The notes beneath the pieces are model-generated. The model made no database searches. It was not told the DNA's origin and saw only the letters and a program-made list of their open reading frames with translations. Shown one piece after another: positions 35,776-52,096 of a stretch of 64,000 bases of DNA (position 1 is its first letter; each line of letters starts with the position of its first letter). A program made the translations under genes and the position numbers. Source of the stretch: Mixophyes australis (Eukaryota; Chordata; Amphibia; Anura; Limnodynastidae); assembly GCA_036250195.1 (NCBI GenBank), contig JAVHZZ010000002.1, positions 368,964,624 through 369,028,623 on the forward strand, read 5' to 3'.

Positions 35776-37480
35776 ATTCTATAACACTATTTATATCCAC
35801 TCTTCTTTTCAAGCATTTAGCTGTCTTATCAGCATATTCACCTACTTTGCATGAACTGAATGGAAGGACACCTTTTATTTCTCTTTCAAAAATAGTTTAC
35901 CCTGCCATGACAACTGAAATACTGTAGATAGTAATTACTATTACTTTAAAATATGAATATAAAAATGGCCTTGTCTAATACTACATATAAAAGTTACTTA
36001 AACATTATACTCTAGTAAAAATGTTTTCCTTAGCTAAACTGGGGTTCTTCCAAGCCAATAATACCTCCCTGTTGCAGCCCCATTTCTACGTGGAATGTCT
36101 TTCCACTGAAAGGAGTTATTGAATCCCGGGCACCTGAAAATGATATTTGAAGCATGGGTGATGGAATTTATGCTTTAAATTCAGTGACAACGAAATAGTT
36201 TCTGAGTGTCAGCAATAATTGCCAAGGGATATGGCATTTGTTGTGTTTATGAAGAGGAGGTGCGATTAATTTTATAAGTCAATACCAACAAATATGTTTG
36301 TAAAAGGAGGAACAATATCCACCCACACATTTCTAATTGGTTGATGAGTGAACCATTTTAAGCACACCCACGCTGCCTTGATTGGCTCTGAGAGAAAATA
36401 CTATCTACAATCTAGTTACTCAAACAATAAAACCTCATTAATTAATTTATGCAGTTTTATGCCAGGCCAGCTGTATGATTAAGTGTTTCTGATGAAACAC
36501 ATAACACCGTGGCCTGGCACATACACCGTGATACAATGTTGTGGTATTGTACAAAGCCAGTTCTGCTATGGTTAACAGCTAATATCCACTCTGTCCCCTG
36601 ATTGCATTTAAGCAGTGATTTATTTTACACGCTAATATTCATAGAAATAATTTTTTAAGCCCAATTCATTTATGCTACATTTCTAATATTTTAGTAATTA
36701 AGTTTAATTCACAGAACGGTGTAAATAACTTCATAATTATGTGAATACAATTTTAAAAACCTTTTCATTCTTTAGAAAGAGATGTTTGGTAATTTGATGC
36801 AGTGTTTCTCTTGCTGTCTTGTACAGATCCATGATTGGTTGTAACAGATTTGCTTGCATTATAGGAATGGCTTTTATTAATAATCACCATTTTTACTTTG
36901 TGAATCTGTTGAGTATTTTTATCACATTGCTCTATTGTAATTTATCATAATTTTATTAGTTAAATTAACCAAGCTCATATTTAACTTGTTTGTAATCAAG
37001 GACTAAATAGCTTTTAAACTGCATACTATGATGATACCACTCCATTTTGAAATGTATTACTACATTATTTTGCTAGACAGAGATATTGTGTGTCAGATTT
37101 CTGTATATTATTTTGGTTTATATAAATATGCAGATCATTCTCTTCTCTCCAGCATATATGTAGGTGAAGTGTTCACATTCTAAAAAAAAATTTGGGGGTG
37201 GGTGGGGGTGTTTTCCCATGATAATTTCTTCAGACATTCCCCATGTCTCTCCTGATCTACATCTGTTTAAAGAATAAGGGCCTTGCAAGAACTATCCCTT
37301 ATTTCCAGAATTTTTTTAAAAAAAAACAAAAACTATTGATACTTTTTGTTCTCATGAAATAATCAGGTTGTGGGCTTTAACTCAGTTTAGAGAGTATAGG
37401 TTACTAGACATGAACATCTGAGAGCTCAGTTAGAATTCAGCCACAGCTGGAGTCCTAAAGTATGGTTGATGTTTGGGGCC
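35776..37480. other. Intergenic, no gene recognised
   Basis: AT-rich. A small imperfect palindrome with ends GCCAGGCCA and TGGCCTGGC lies at about 36451-36518, possibly a tiny MITE. Nothing else assigned. Confidence 0.5.
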
Positions 37481-39307
37481 CGCATCATCCAGAAGACAGA
37501 CTGTTTACACACCTTTCTATTGTTCATGGGGCACACGAGTGCAGCTCCGCACAAAACAGCCCACATTCCGCATGGGATTGAGGTGTTTATATGGCGCATA
37601 GAGGCATGGTTTGACGTTTTCTGCTAAATGTGGTCTTTGTCCGATTTATGAGTTCAAAAAGAAGAGGTTCTGATACTCAGCAGCAGGGTTTAGGCAAATA
37701 TGCCGATCTGCTGGTGGATAAGAACTTACACTATATTGGCAGTTATTATGAAATACAGCATGTGTACATTTCACTCCACTTGGAGGATTGAGGCATTTAA
37801 GAAACAGACAGAGAGCTGCCCTTATGATTCACTATGGACATATGATTATAGGAGGACATTTATATATATTTTTTTGCAGGCAAAAAGGAAGCCAATTTTC
37901 TAGCACAACGTTTATTTAGGAGACAGTATTGTTTATGTGAAGTTTATGTGAAATTGGGAAAGTCAGTAGAACGGATTATTGCATATTTGTATTCTGGGCC
38001 AGTAATTTGGAAAGTGCAATACATACAATTCCCAGCACAGCACTGTAAGATCTTAAGACACCTTAAAAATATTAAGGTGTAAATTGCCCTATTCTCCAAA
38101 ACAGAGAGGGACAAAATAGGACTGTCTCTTGTAAATTCTTGTTTATGATCCCTTTTAGCATTAAATAGTAGAAATAAGGACATTGACTAATAAAACATCT
38201 ACTGCGGCAGGGTTAGAGGCAAGCAAGACAGGAGGGTCAAGTTTCAAAGTAAGAGTAGTAATGAGAAGCAAAGTGGTGGTGTATAATGTTCATGGCCTAA
38301 AGACTAATTTTTCAGGGACCTTCACAAAAAAAGTTATGATACAGTCCGTAGTCTCATAAAATCGGGGAAGAGGTTGCTATGTCATTCAATTTTCATTAAA
38401 AAGAATGTTACCAGCACCATAAGGTCCAACAGACCCAGAATCATTAAACTTGGTTGATATTTGAGGCCTGCAGCATTGTTCTCTCCCAGGACAGGTTATA
38501 TAATTGTGATCTCCACACTGAAGTGGCAAACTCAGATATTAGAAGTTATGTCTGATCATACACCAGCTACATGTACCATGACACCGCTTGACTTACTCAT
38601 TCACTGTAAGTCTGGAGATTTCTTGCAAAGGATGATTTGTGATATTTACAAGGGTGGTGGTAGGAACATAATACACAACATATCACAAATGCATGTGTGT
38701 TCTGGAAAAAGGCCAGAGCAGTCCATCAAGGCAGAATTTGTTCTTGTACCCAAGCTTTAAAAATGAAAAGCTCACTATTAGGCAAGGATTAGAGGTATAT
38801 ACACTATTTAAAGGAACTCTCAAGAGATCAGTGAAAGGCTATGAGTAGCCAAGTCATAATGTGATTTGATTCAACCCCAACCTTTCCCTCCCAATAAATG
38901 AGCTAGGTGAAGTTTTTAGTACAAAGCTAACAGAACATTTACACGACACAGCCTGGATCTGTGACATTAGCATTTTGGCTGCCCTTCCAAAACATTTTAT
39001 GTAGGAGAGCAGAACACTTTGTATGGGAACAATTGAGACAAACAAGTTGGCGGTTTATGTTTTTTTAACCCTAAAGAGACATGAGAGTGCTCTTGTTGTA
39101 GACTTCCACAAACAGTATTCTGACAATTGTTCATTTAACTATGAAGCTGCACATTTTTGCATTAGATTTCCCAAAGGATTCTATAAATCAGTGAAAAGCC
39201 TTTTGGTAACAGGTAAGAATTAAAATACAGCAACATGGACCTTGTCATCTGCAGTATGAGTGTATTGATGACTGGTAACTAGCAGTGCTCACCCCTGTTC
39301 ACAAAAA
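37481..39307 (+). other. Intergenic; weak LINE-like coding traces
   Basis: Around 38267-38310 the plus strand reads KVVVYNVHGLKTNFSG and around 38550 MSDHTPATCTMTPL, in the order expected for an apurinic-type endonuclease of a LINE (N-terminal strand, then the SDH motif). Intervening stops are many and no reverse transcriptase follows. I list it as a possible endonuclease fragment only. Confidence 0.25.
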
Positions 39308-39333
39308 GGGGGGGGGGGGGGGGGTGGGGGGGG
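39308..39333. repeat. Poly-G tract
   Basis: 17 consecutive G, a T, then 8 G, on the plus strand about 1 kb downstream of the ALDOC stop codon. Confidence 0.95.
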
Positions 39334-39537
39334 CAGAGTCATGTATATCTGCATGTTTCTCCCCCAACCCTCACTCCCATTAGGCACTTGTATCACTTTC
39401 CACATTACTAATAAGTATTACAACACACTCAAACAGTTCTGCAGCATTCCTACAAAAAGTTTGCGAGTTTCTTCATCCCATCAGTCACTCACATAGAGTC
39501 TTTGTAAGAATATTGAACACCACCCATTTCACTATAG

Positions 39538-40276
39538 TTTATTTTTGTCTATTTGGTACATCAGTTGCATACAGAGAGACAACACTATTTTCACAATATG
39601 CACAGCAGCAAGTTAATCAACTTCTCTTGATGGGAGTTTCTGCTCTACCACGTTCCATCCATGTTATGTACGGCATGGATTGCCTGCTAGGGAAATAGGC
39701 AGCATACAACCACTCAATCTATAGATGTACCAGAAAGTGCAAGACCTTTTACAGAACAGTGCCAGGGATATGAGTCACTGGAAAGTGTACCCAAGACAAA
39801 GGGTTTGGAAAGTGCCTGTTATTGTGCAAGTGACAGATATTAGATTTGTATAAATTGCTAGTAGACCAATGTTCCTGGAAACATCTTTCCTTCAACTATC
39901 AGAAGTCATATGTATCCATTACAAGTTACATAACATATTCTAAAGAGATAATATCACACTTTTCTTTTTACTCTAAATATTGGGCCTGTTAGAGGAGGAA
40001 ATCTTTAAAAATAAGAGATCTAGTAGGAAAATAGTTAACATGACTAAAGTACATTACACTGCAAGACATGTACTGGATACCATCCTTGCACCCAAGATCC
40101 ACCACCATCACAGCACAAGCTGCAGATGGTCCATACTAGTGTAAGGTTATGAGAAGCTGGGTAGGAGATGGCTGTGGCTTTTCCAAGCTTTGGCTGCAGG
40201 GGATGTCCACGTGAAGTGCTGCTTGTAGGACGAAAAGCAGAGTGGAGAAGTTCTGCAGGTCGGTAGATTGCTGAGC
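39538..40276 (-). other. ALDOC: Probable ALDOC 3' untranslated region
   Basis: Follows the ALDOC stop on the minus strand. The first AATAAA on that strand is at 39543-39538, giving a 3' UTR of about 740 nt. The cleavage site cannot be confirmed from sequence. Confidence 0.45.
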
Positions 40277-45020
<4,744 letters not shown>

Positions 45021-45170
45021 TTTGTAGGCTTTGGGAAAAAGCAGATTTTTTTTTAAAAAAAACAAAAACAAAAAGTAATAAAACATACAAGGTAGTTATT
45101 TGGTTATGGTTCCGATAGCCAATGATCAAAAAATAAATTTGCTTCAAAAACTGCGCAGCTTCATCTAGAA

Positions 45171-45355
45171 CGGAGGTGTCCAAAAATATCCTGAAAACAT
45201 TAACTATTGGTAGCCCTTGAGGAATGAGTTTGATCATACACAGGCGAGTTAATCTATTTGTCTGGGTCAGTAATTATCCTACCTGTTTCTACAGACAAAA
45301 ATCCTGAAAACATGACCTGCTGGTAGCTCTTGTGGACTGTGTTTGGACACCTCTG
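45171..45355. mobile_element. hAT-type MITE (CAGAGGTGTCCAAA termini) in ALDOC intron 1
   Basis: 185 bp. The left end CGGAGGTGTCCAAA and the inverted right end CAGAGGTGTCCAAA differ at one base. The exact 8-bp duplication ATCTAGAA lies at 45163-45170 and 45356-45363. ATCCTGAAAACAT occurs twice inside. Non-coding. Confidence 0.92.
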
Positions 45356-45889
45356 ATCTAGAACAAAGACGACACCTAGGTAAGTACTAACACCTGTGTA
45401 CTCTGGGTCACCGCAGACACCTTCAGACTGCTTTACCTTAATCAACATTAATATGCTTTAACTGTCCAGGGATTGCAGCCTTGGAGAGTGGTAAAGAGAT
45501 TAGATTCTAATAAATCTCTGTGACAACGCCAAGCAAGGCATCAGCATCCTCAGAGTCTCCCAGGAACAGTTGCCAGTTATGCATATGGGCTGCTTGGAAT
45601 GGAACCCATAACTAAAAAAAATCATGTCATTGTTAGTGGGCAAAGAAGCATAATTAGCAGCAGCCAAGAAAATTCGCTATTTCGAGACTTCAAACCGCAC
45701 ATTCAGTCCCTCTCCAAATCCTGCCACCTCCATAATGTAGCAAATATGTCACAACCTTACAATCATCTTCTATTTAAAGATCACCTCTATGCGGACTTTA
45801 TTTTGTTTGTAAGAGTGCAAATTTGGCAAAAACACATTATCTATAAATGCAGTATCACATGATTATATTTTCACTTTAGGTCATGAAAA

Positions 45890-46230
45890 TAATATTACAC
45901 TGCTTCACTTTTAACCAAGCCACCTTATATCTCCAACCTCATCTTCAGCCATATATCTTACAACCCCCTCTGCTCTGCCACCGAATGATCAACGCCTTGC
46001 TACCACACCGATTACATCTTCCCACTCCCGCCTCCACCCGGCTGCTCCCCACCTGTGTGACAAGCTCCCACACCACATCAGGTTAGTCTCATTACTTGCC
46101 AAGGCTGTGCCCTTACAACTCTTTCCTTTATTCAAGCCCATCAGCCCTCCAAACTCATTGGCCTCTGCCATCACCTCCACTCCCCCCACCCAATGTCACC
46201 CTGTTCGTGTCTTCCCCTCCCCTTAATAAG
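45890..46230 (+). mobile_element. L2-type LINE, C-terminal fragment in ALDOC intron 1
   Basis: Reads like the C-terminal LINE blocks [26 protein letters not shown] and PTLWNSLP, with frameshifts (TTTTAACCAAGCCACCTTAT, then CCGATTACATCTTCCCACTC). Antisense to ALDOC. The 3' continuation resumes after the palindromic MITE at about 46571 (TTCTCAGGAGCAGGGCCCTC). Confidence 0.7.
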
Positions 46231-46232
46231 CT

Positions 46233-46568
46233 AGAGCCCGATTTATTAAGGATCTTAAATGAAAAGGTATCTTATTTTAGTCTCCTGGACAAAACCATAT
46301 TACAATGAAAGGGGTGCAAATTAGTATTCTGTTTTGCACATAAGTTACATACTGACTGTTTTTTCATGTAGCACACAAATACTTGATAGCTTATTTGTAC
46401 ACTGACATTTAAAGTTGATATTTGTGTGCTACATGAAAAAACAGTCAGTATTTAACTTATGTGCAAAACAGAAAACTAATTTGCACCCCTTGCATTGTAA
46501 CATGGTTTTGTCCAGGAGACTGAAATAAGATACCTTTTCATTTAAGATCCTTAATGAATCAGGCCCCT
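46233..46568. mobile_element. Palindromic MITE, arms about 150 bp, in ALDOC intron 1
   Basis: The left arm (46231-46381) and right arm (46419-46570) are nearly perfect reverse complements. Landmarks are TTATTAAGGATCTTAAATGA, TAGTCTCCTGGACAAAACCA and TTTTTTCATGTAGCACACAA, with a 37-bp loop. Outer ends are GAGCCCGAT and the inverse of GGGGCCTGAT, next to TA on both sides. It is inserted in a LINE fragment. The transcript of the intron could fold into one long hairpin. Confidence 0.88.
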
Positions 46569-46570
46569 AG

Positions 46571-47349
46571 TTCTCAGGAGCAGGGCCCTCTCTTCCTTGT
46601 GTTCTACTATTGCATCACCCTATGAGCTTATCCTAGCCCTGTTTTCTTGAGCCTACTTCACTTTGAACATAACCATCACTCACTGTCCCATAAAGAACCT
46701 GATCTGCATTACCACGTTAGCTGTGTATAATGAATTAGAAGATGTCAGGTCTTTGTTTTATATTTTTTATTTTATGTCTTATATGTGTTACAGATTTTTG
46801 CAGTGTTCATTGTATACTATACTACTGTATATGTCATAAGTAGCACTGCAAACTGTCACCTTATAAATAAAACAATCTACAGAAGATATTCAAGTCCTGC
46901 ATATTCATTACATATATTGCAATATCAAGTCCCTGTAGCATTCGGTGTTTGTTAGCTTCTCAGCAGATAAAATGGCCGCTGTGCTGACAGATAATAGGTC
47001 GCCATAGCAGCCAGAAGCCTTCTAGCAGAAATAAGCTATCCTCTAGTGTGTAACCATCTGCTTCAAAATAAGAGTCCCCATCAGAGGAAATGTACATCAT
47101 CCAACACATTCAGAGTCTCCATTCGCTCATCACATAACCTTGTGGTGCCCTTTCCCTTCCCAGTCTCACAAATGATAAATGTATCCCTCAGGAACAAACC
47201 ACAAAAATAAATAAAAAAAAATAGATTAATAAAAAATTAGGGGTTAATCCAGAAAAAAAAAGGTCACAGCAAGAACACCAAGGTGACCAGACACCACTGT
47301 CCAGGAAATTCTCAGGATCAATAACTCATGCAAAAGACAGGATGCATTA
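46571..47349 (-). other. ALDOC: ALDOC intron 1, middle part
   Basis: Begins with the remainder of the LINE 3' region (about 46571-46700). The rest shows no feature. Confidence 0.5.
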
Positions 47350-47402
47350 AAGCGCTACAGAATTTGCTGGCGCTATATAAATGAATGTTGATGATGATGC
47401 AG
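47350..47402 (+). mobile_element. L2-type LINE 3' tail fragment
   Basis: AAAGCGCTACAGAATTTGCT, then GGCGCTATATAAATGAATGT and GATGATG: the same tail as at 27160-27217 and 59595-59652. Confidence 0.8.
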
Positions 47403-48350
47403 AACAACAAGCTGCACAATGTCAGGATGTTTTCCTAAATACACTTTGGATTACAACACAGCACTGGAGGGAAAGTGTGAGAGGGAACAGACTATTCAAG
47501 TACATTCATTAGAACTGGCAACAGATGAGAAAACCCAATTCCCCATTTCTTACTGTTGTGACAGTGAAGCTCCAGTCTGAGTGGAGGGTGACGCAGGAGA
47601 AAATTTGGAGGATTGGCAAAATTAAGAGATACAAATATCACATAAGGCCTACTGCAACAAGTTGTACAGACAATGGGGAGAGATAAAAAAAATTGTATGG
47701 CAATACCATCAAATCAGTATTTCACAAATTCAAGTTAGTGCAAGTCTTAACACTGCAGCCATCCTTAGCTAGGTACACACCCTTCAACTGAAGCCAACAA
47801 TCCAGATTATGATATAGGGTTATTATGCCTGGCTTAGAGGAAGCAAAAATACCTAAACGAGTGATTGAAATGAGTTTTGCAATGAGGATCACACATATTA
47901 CAGATGGGCAGCAGGTATTCCTAATCAGAAGCCCCCATCCTAATCAGGTGTTGTCACATCAATACAAGTGCAAATATTCCCTCATTTACACACCCAATCC
48001 CACCGATTTAAAACAAAGACGTTATGTAGCAGCCATTAGGCATTTCTAGACTGCCTAGTATGTGAGTGACACATGTTCTTGTACAATACATGTATACATT
48101 ACAAAAGCAGCTGAAAAAGACTTCAGGGTTTACCCAAAGCCACATGCAAATAAAACAGCATGCACCTTTTACATGTGTGGTGTTTCATAACAGCTATAAT
48201 GTACACAGCTAGTTTAATTGCAATTAATCTTCATTAGCAATTATCTAAATCTAGCATAGTAGCCCTAATCTCCTCCTACGCCAGCATCATGCTATGATAA
48301 CCCACCTGTCCTGAGCCCTAACGCCCCGTATCAGCTGAGCTGTCACTCAC
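47403..48350 (-). other. ALDOC: ALDOC intron 1, 5' part
   Basis: No recognised repeat. Short chance frames only. Confidence 0.55.
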
Positions 48351-48515
48351 CTGTATCCTGTACTGTTCTATAATATGATGGTGTACAGAGATTCTGCTGC
48401 AGAGCTACGTGACTCCGGAGAACTAATACCCGGCCGTGACCACGCCCCTGCGCGCTGATTGGGAGTGACGTCACTGTGCATTAGTCTCCACTGGAGCTCG
48501 CTGACGTCAGACCTC
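48351..48515 (-). promoter_or_regulatory. ALDOC: ALDOC 5' non-coding exon and core promoter
   Basis: On the minus strand GGATACAG is followed by the donor GTGAGT, so 48351 is the last base of a non-coding first exon that would join the acceptor at 45028. The transcription start is probably near 48400-48420. Upstream are a GC/KLF box (CACGCCCC, plus-strand 48441-48448), a CCAAT box on the gene strand (48458-48462), and two perfect palindromic CRE sites TGACGTCA (48466-48473 and 48502-48509). No TATA box is obvious. The CRE pair suggests CREB/ATF control; this is an inference. Confidence 0.65.
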
Positions 48516-49317
48516 TGTATACCGGCTGCACATCCAGCTTTGATGTTCAGTCACGTGGTCCCCCATGAAATGATGAAAGCAGGTCTGCTAAATATAGTGT
48601 ACTGCATATAATGCGTGCATTAATAATTCAGCTGGTTTTCCACTATGGTATTAAGCTTCTATGTTAAGAGATATTTTCTCTGGTTTCAAATTCTAGATAG
48701 TTTAGGGTTTATGCATATTGTGATATATAACCACATCTGTGTTTTGACCTACTGTAATTTATGTGAAAACAATGCTTTCAAGACAAATGCAATTCTGAAT
48801 AGGTTATAAATAATAATGTGTTATCTATATTATGACTGGCTTTCCAGCGTTCTCATATAAGGGCAAAATTGGTTTCACAGTGCTGATTTATAGGGCATCA
48901 GGACTCTTGGCAGTACTCAAGAAATATGTCACCTCTTGTTTATATTTTAGTGCCATCCACCATTCATAAGGTAAATCTCTAAAAGTATACAGGTCACCCC
49001 ATAACACTTTTAAATTTATATTTTTAATCTTCCAACCAATATATAATAGAATATATAGCAATCTAGCAAGGGCATAATTATACCATAGAATTTCAAGAGA
49101 CACTTTTGAGACACGGAAGCCATGGCTTGCTTGGGTTAACTCAATAATAGTCCATCATTTTTCCACCCTTGCCACCTGGACAAGTAACTAGTGAATAGGC
49201 CCCTGAAAGTGACATAGATTAAAAAGATTCCATGTTATTACTGGTTGTGTTATAGTTGTTTCCTTGATCATTCTATTTTACATTGGATTGATTGGAATGC
49301 AGCAATACAATGAGTAA
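48516..49317. other. Intergenic upstream of ALDOC
   Basis: AT-rich beyond the promoter. No gene or repeat recognised. Confidence 0.5.
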
Positions 49318-49430
49318 AGCTAGGTACACACTACAGAAAATTTCCCCCGATGTGATATCTTTAACGATTTTACCAACTAGTGAAAGTCTCGATCAGCATG
49401 CCGATTCAAGTGTACATGTCATGTGCATAG
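49318..49430. mobile_element. MITE fragment, same family as 16657-17089
   Basis: AAGCTAGGTACACACTACAG, AAAATTTCCCCCGATGTGAT and CATGCCGATTCAAGTGTACA match the right sub-terminal part of the intron 9 copy in reverse. The other end is absent. Confidence 0.65.
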
Positions 49431-49431
49431 A

Positions 49432-49765
49432 AGCCCAGCGCTACCATTAGGAAGCTGCCTAGGGTGCCGGGCTCTGGTGGGTGCCACTGAGATGAAACAC
49501 ATTGAGTAATATTGTGCAGCGACCGCTGAGCTTACCTTCCACAGCCGCCGCACAGCTTCAGATAGGGAGGGGATGAGGCTGTTGGTCACCGCCGCCGTGT
49601 CCCCCCCCCCCCCCCAACAGCCAATGGAGTACACCATCTATCCGTCACTCTGTCCCCTCCTGTCCCCTCCCCTCCCCTCTCCTCTCCTCCCCTCCCCCAT
49701 CGGTGCTATGAAGGGAGTAATTTAACTATTAATGTAACTATTACACCCTTCATAGCACCGATGAC
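49432..49765. mobile_element. hAT-like MITE fragment, same family as 56520-56969
   Basis: CCCAGCGCTACCATTAGGAA and CCTAGGGTGCCGGGCTCTG correspond to the left end of the element at 56520. It contains a 15-base poly-C run (about 49602-49616). It ends in a hairpin with arms 49698-49720 and 49741-49763 (CATCGGTGCTATGAAGGG). Boundaries are not certain. Confidence 0.6.
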
Positions 49766-51359
49766 TGCGTCGCGGTTATCGGTGACGTCATCAGCTGCTG
49801 CCAGCTTCTTCGGGGATCGCCATGACTTCCAGTCGGTTTACACAGAAGTTGTCCTGCACGCTGGTCGGGGAAGGAGCCCTTCGGTCTCTCCACGTCGGGG
49901 TAAGTAGTGACAAAATAATGAGGATCATTATTTCGTAACCAACCCTTGTCTTCAATACCCTGTTCACATCATGACCCTGCCCTTGGGACATGCAGCGTTG
50001 CCTTCAGTTGCACATGAGAGGACAGGTCATTGCCTTCCCCATGATCAGCACACTCGTCCCCTAAAATAATTTTGCTGTGATCATTCCAACATTGGAGAAT
50101 ATCCTGCTGAAGACGAAGAGTGAATACAATAATGTGCTCAGCCCCTAGTCAAACACCTTAAAACATAGCTGATTGGTTTGCAGCATGGTAAAAGTGAGAA
50201 ATCATTAAGACAGGAGAAATAGAATTAACAGAACTGATGTTTGTTCACAAAAACATTTTCTTTAGCTGTTTTTCAAACAGGATGCAACTAGAGTAAGCCG
50301 CTGCTGAAATAGCATAGAGATCCTCTGATATAATAATCTTGTGGTAACCTACAAGGTTCGTATTTAATTGATATTCATATGGGCAGTATAGGAATAGATG
50401 GCTCGGCATATATATCTACGTGCTACTACCGCTGTGATTGCAGCTTGAGGAAACTCTTGCGTGGATGAGCTCTTAGCATCAACAACTGAATCTCTACAAA
50501 ATATTTGCTGTCAAGAAAGTACTTTTATATTTTTTGCAACACACAGTTCAAACAGCCAATATATCATTAATACAAAACAAGTTGATCAGTTAATATATTG
50601 TTGATCTGCTACAGCACCTTGAAATTACCTTCAGCCAGCCATCAAATACATGGTGTGTGTGACACAGTGCTATGTACATCCTCCCCCACTGTCTGAGACA
50701 AGTAGTGCCCTTCAGGTCACCTTCAACCTGGAATAATCGCTTTAACTCATCCATTACCGGAGATATATTATTACTGAAGATAGTTATTATTGAAAGACTG
50801 ATGGTAAATGAATGTAATAGTATACACTACTTTATATTAAAGTGTTAAGCTACACACAGGCTTTAGAGTTCTGTGTTTAGTATGAATTTGTTACGCAAGT
50901 TAATTGAATGTGAATGGATGTGAAAATAAAAATGTGTTGCATTATTTTGAATGCTTCCTGTTCCATTTCAGTGCGCTTGATGCGCGTCACTGCAGTTGAA
51001 TACTTACATCCATCCAAATGAAGGGAAGCTCATTATAAACACATTGAAATGCAGTCAAGAAGCAGTTGACAGACAGTAGCAGAAAGCAGGCGGTTGTCTA
51101 AAGCCCAGTGGGGTCGCCAGCCACCGCCATCAGGCCGTTTTTTTTTTCTTTAAACTAAAAGGGTCCCAGATTCCGCTTGGGAGGAGGGGGAAATAGTGCA
51201 GCTGTGCAGGCACCTGAAGGGTTAACGGCGACTGTACTGACACAGCAGTAGGTGCGTATACTGACAGAGCAGTAGGTGTGCCTTCCTGCTGTTCTGTCTC
51301 TCTATTGACAGACTCAATCACCTAAAGGCTGAGTACCGGGGGTCAGAGGAGCATGTGCC
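49766..51359. other. Intergenic, no gene recognised
   Basis: Mostly unique-looking, AT-rich. No exon or assignable repeat. Confidence 0.5.
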
Positions 51360-51620
51360 ATACATGCCTAGTCTCCTGGAATGTCCAGGAGGCTATTGAA
51401 TTTCGGGTAGTTCTCCTGAACCCCTGGGGGAGCAGGACTTTCTACAGGATCCCCACACTTCCTAGTGAAGTGGGTGGGACGGACGCCTCAATGACGATTG
51501 ACAGAGAATCATATCATTTTGTGCCCTGCCCCCATCACAACGCAATTACAGAATTTTGCAGTGGGGCCAAAATGATGCGATTTCGAGCACCACGCCACCC
51601 CTGCACTTACCATTTGATGT
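51360..51620. mobile_element. Diverged copy of the CATACTTGCCAAC MITE family
   Basis: ATACATGCCTAGTCTCCTGG at the left, AATGTCCAGGAGGCT, then CTTCCTAGTGAAGTGGG, as in copy 1 at 188-488. The right end is too altered to place. Older than the other copies. Confidence 0.6.
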
Positions 51621-51769
51621 CTACTGAGCCCTGATAGGAGGAATTCAGCACATACTCCTCTGACCCCTGGTGCTCAGACTCTATGTTTTAGAGCTAGTGA
51701 GAGACAACATCATTCTGTAGTCACTGATGCAGGTATTTGTACTTATATATGGAGTGAGGCCAGTGGTGG

Positions 51770-51850
51770 AATTCAGCCGGTTCTCCCCAGTTTGCCAGAC
51801 CGGTGACTACCGATGATAACCGGTAGTGACCGGTTCAGTGAACTGGTGAT
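51770..51850. mobile_element. Terminus-like fragment (AGTGGTGGAATTCAGCCGGT)
   Basis: Short block with repeated ACCGGT/CCGGTT motifs and an AGTGGTGGAATTCAGCCGGT edge that resembles ends of non-autonomous DNA elements. It precedes the minisatellite. No partner end found. Confidence 0.35.
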
Positions 51851-52096
51851 TACAGACTGAGTCCACCATCTTCGTTGGTGGGGAGAGCAGACTCCTTGAA
51901 AAAAAACAAAAAACATATTCACCTGTACACGGCGTCAGCACTCCTCCTCCCTGCTACGTCCGCACTGAATGTGGGAAGTGATGTCATCATGCCCAACATT
52001 CAGTGAGGAGCGGCGCAGAGAGGAGTCGGCAAGCAAGAAGAGAAGAAAAGAGAAGAAAGAAGCCGTTAGAAAACGTAAGTGAAGGAACGGAAGCAA

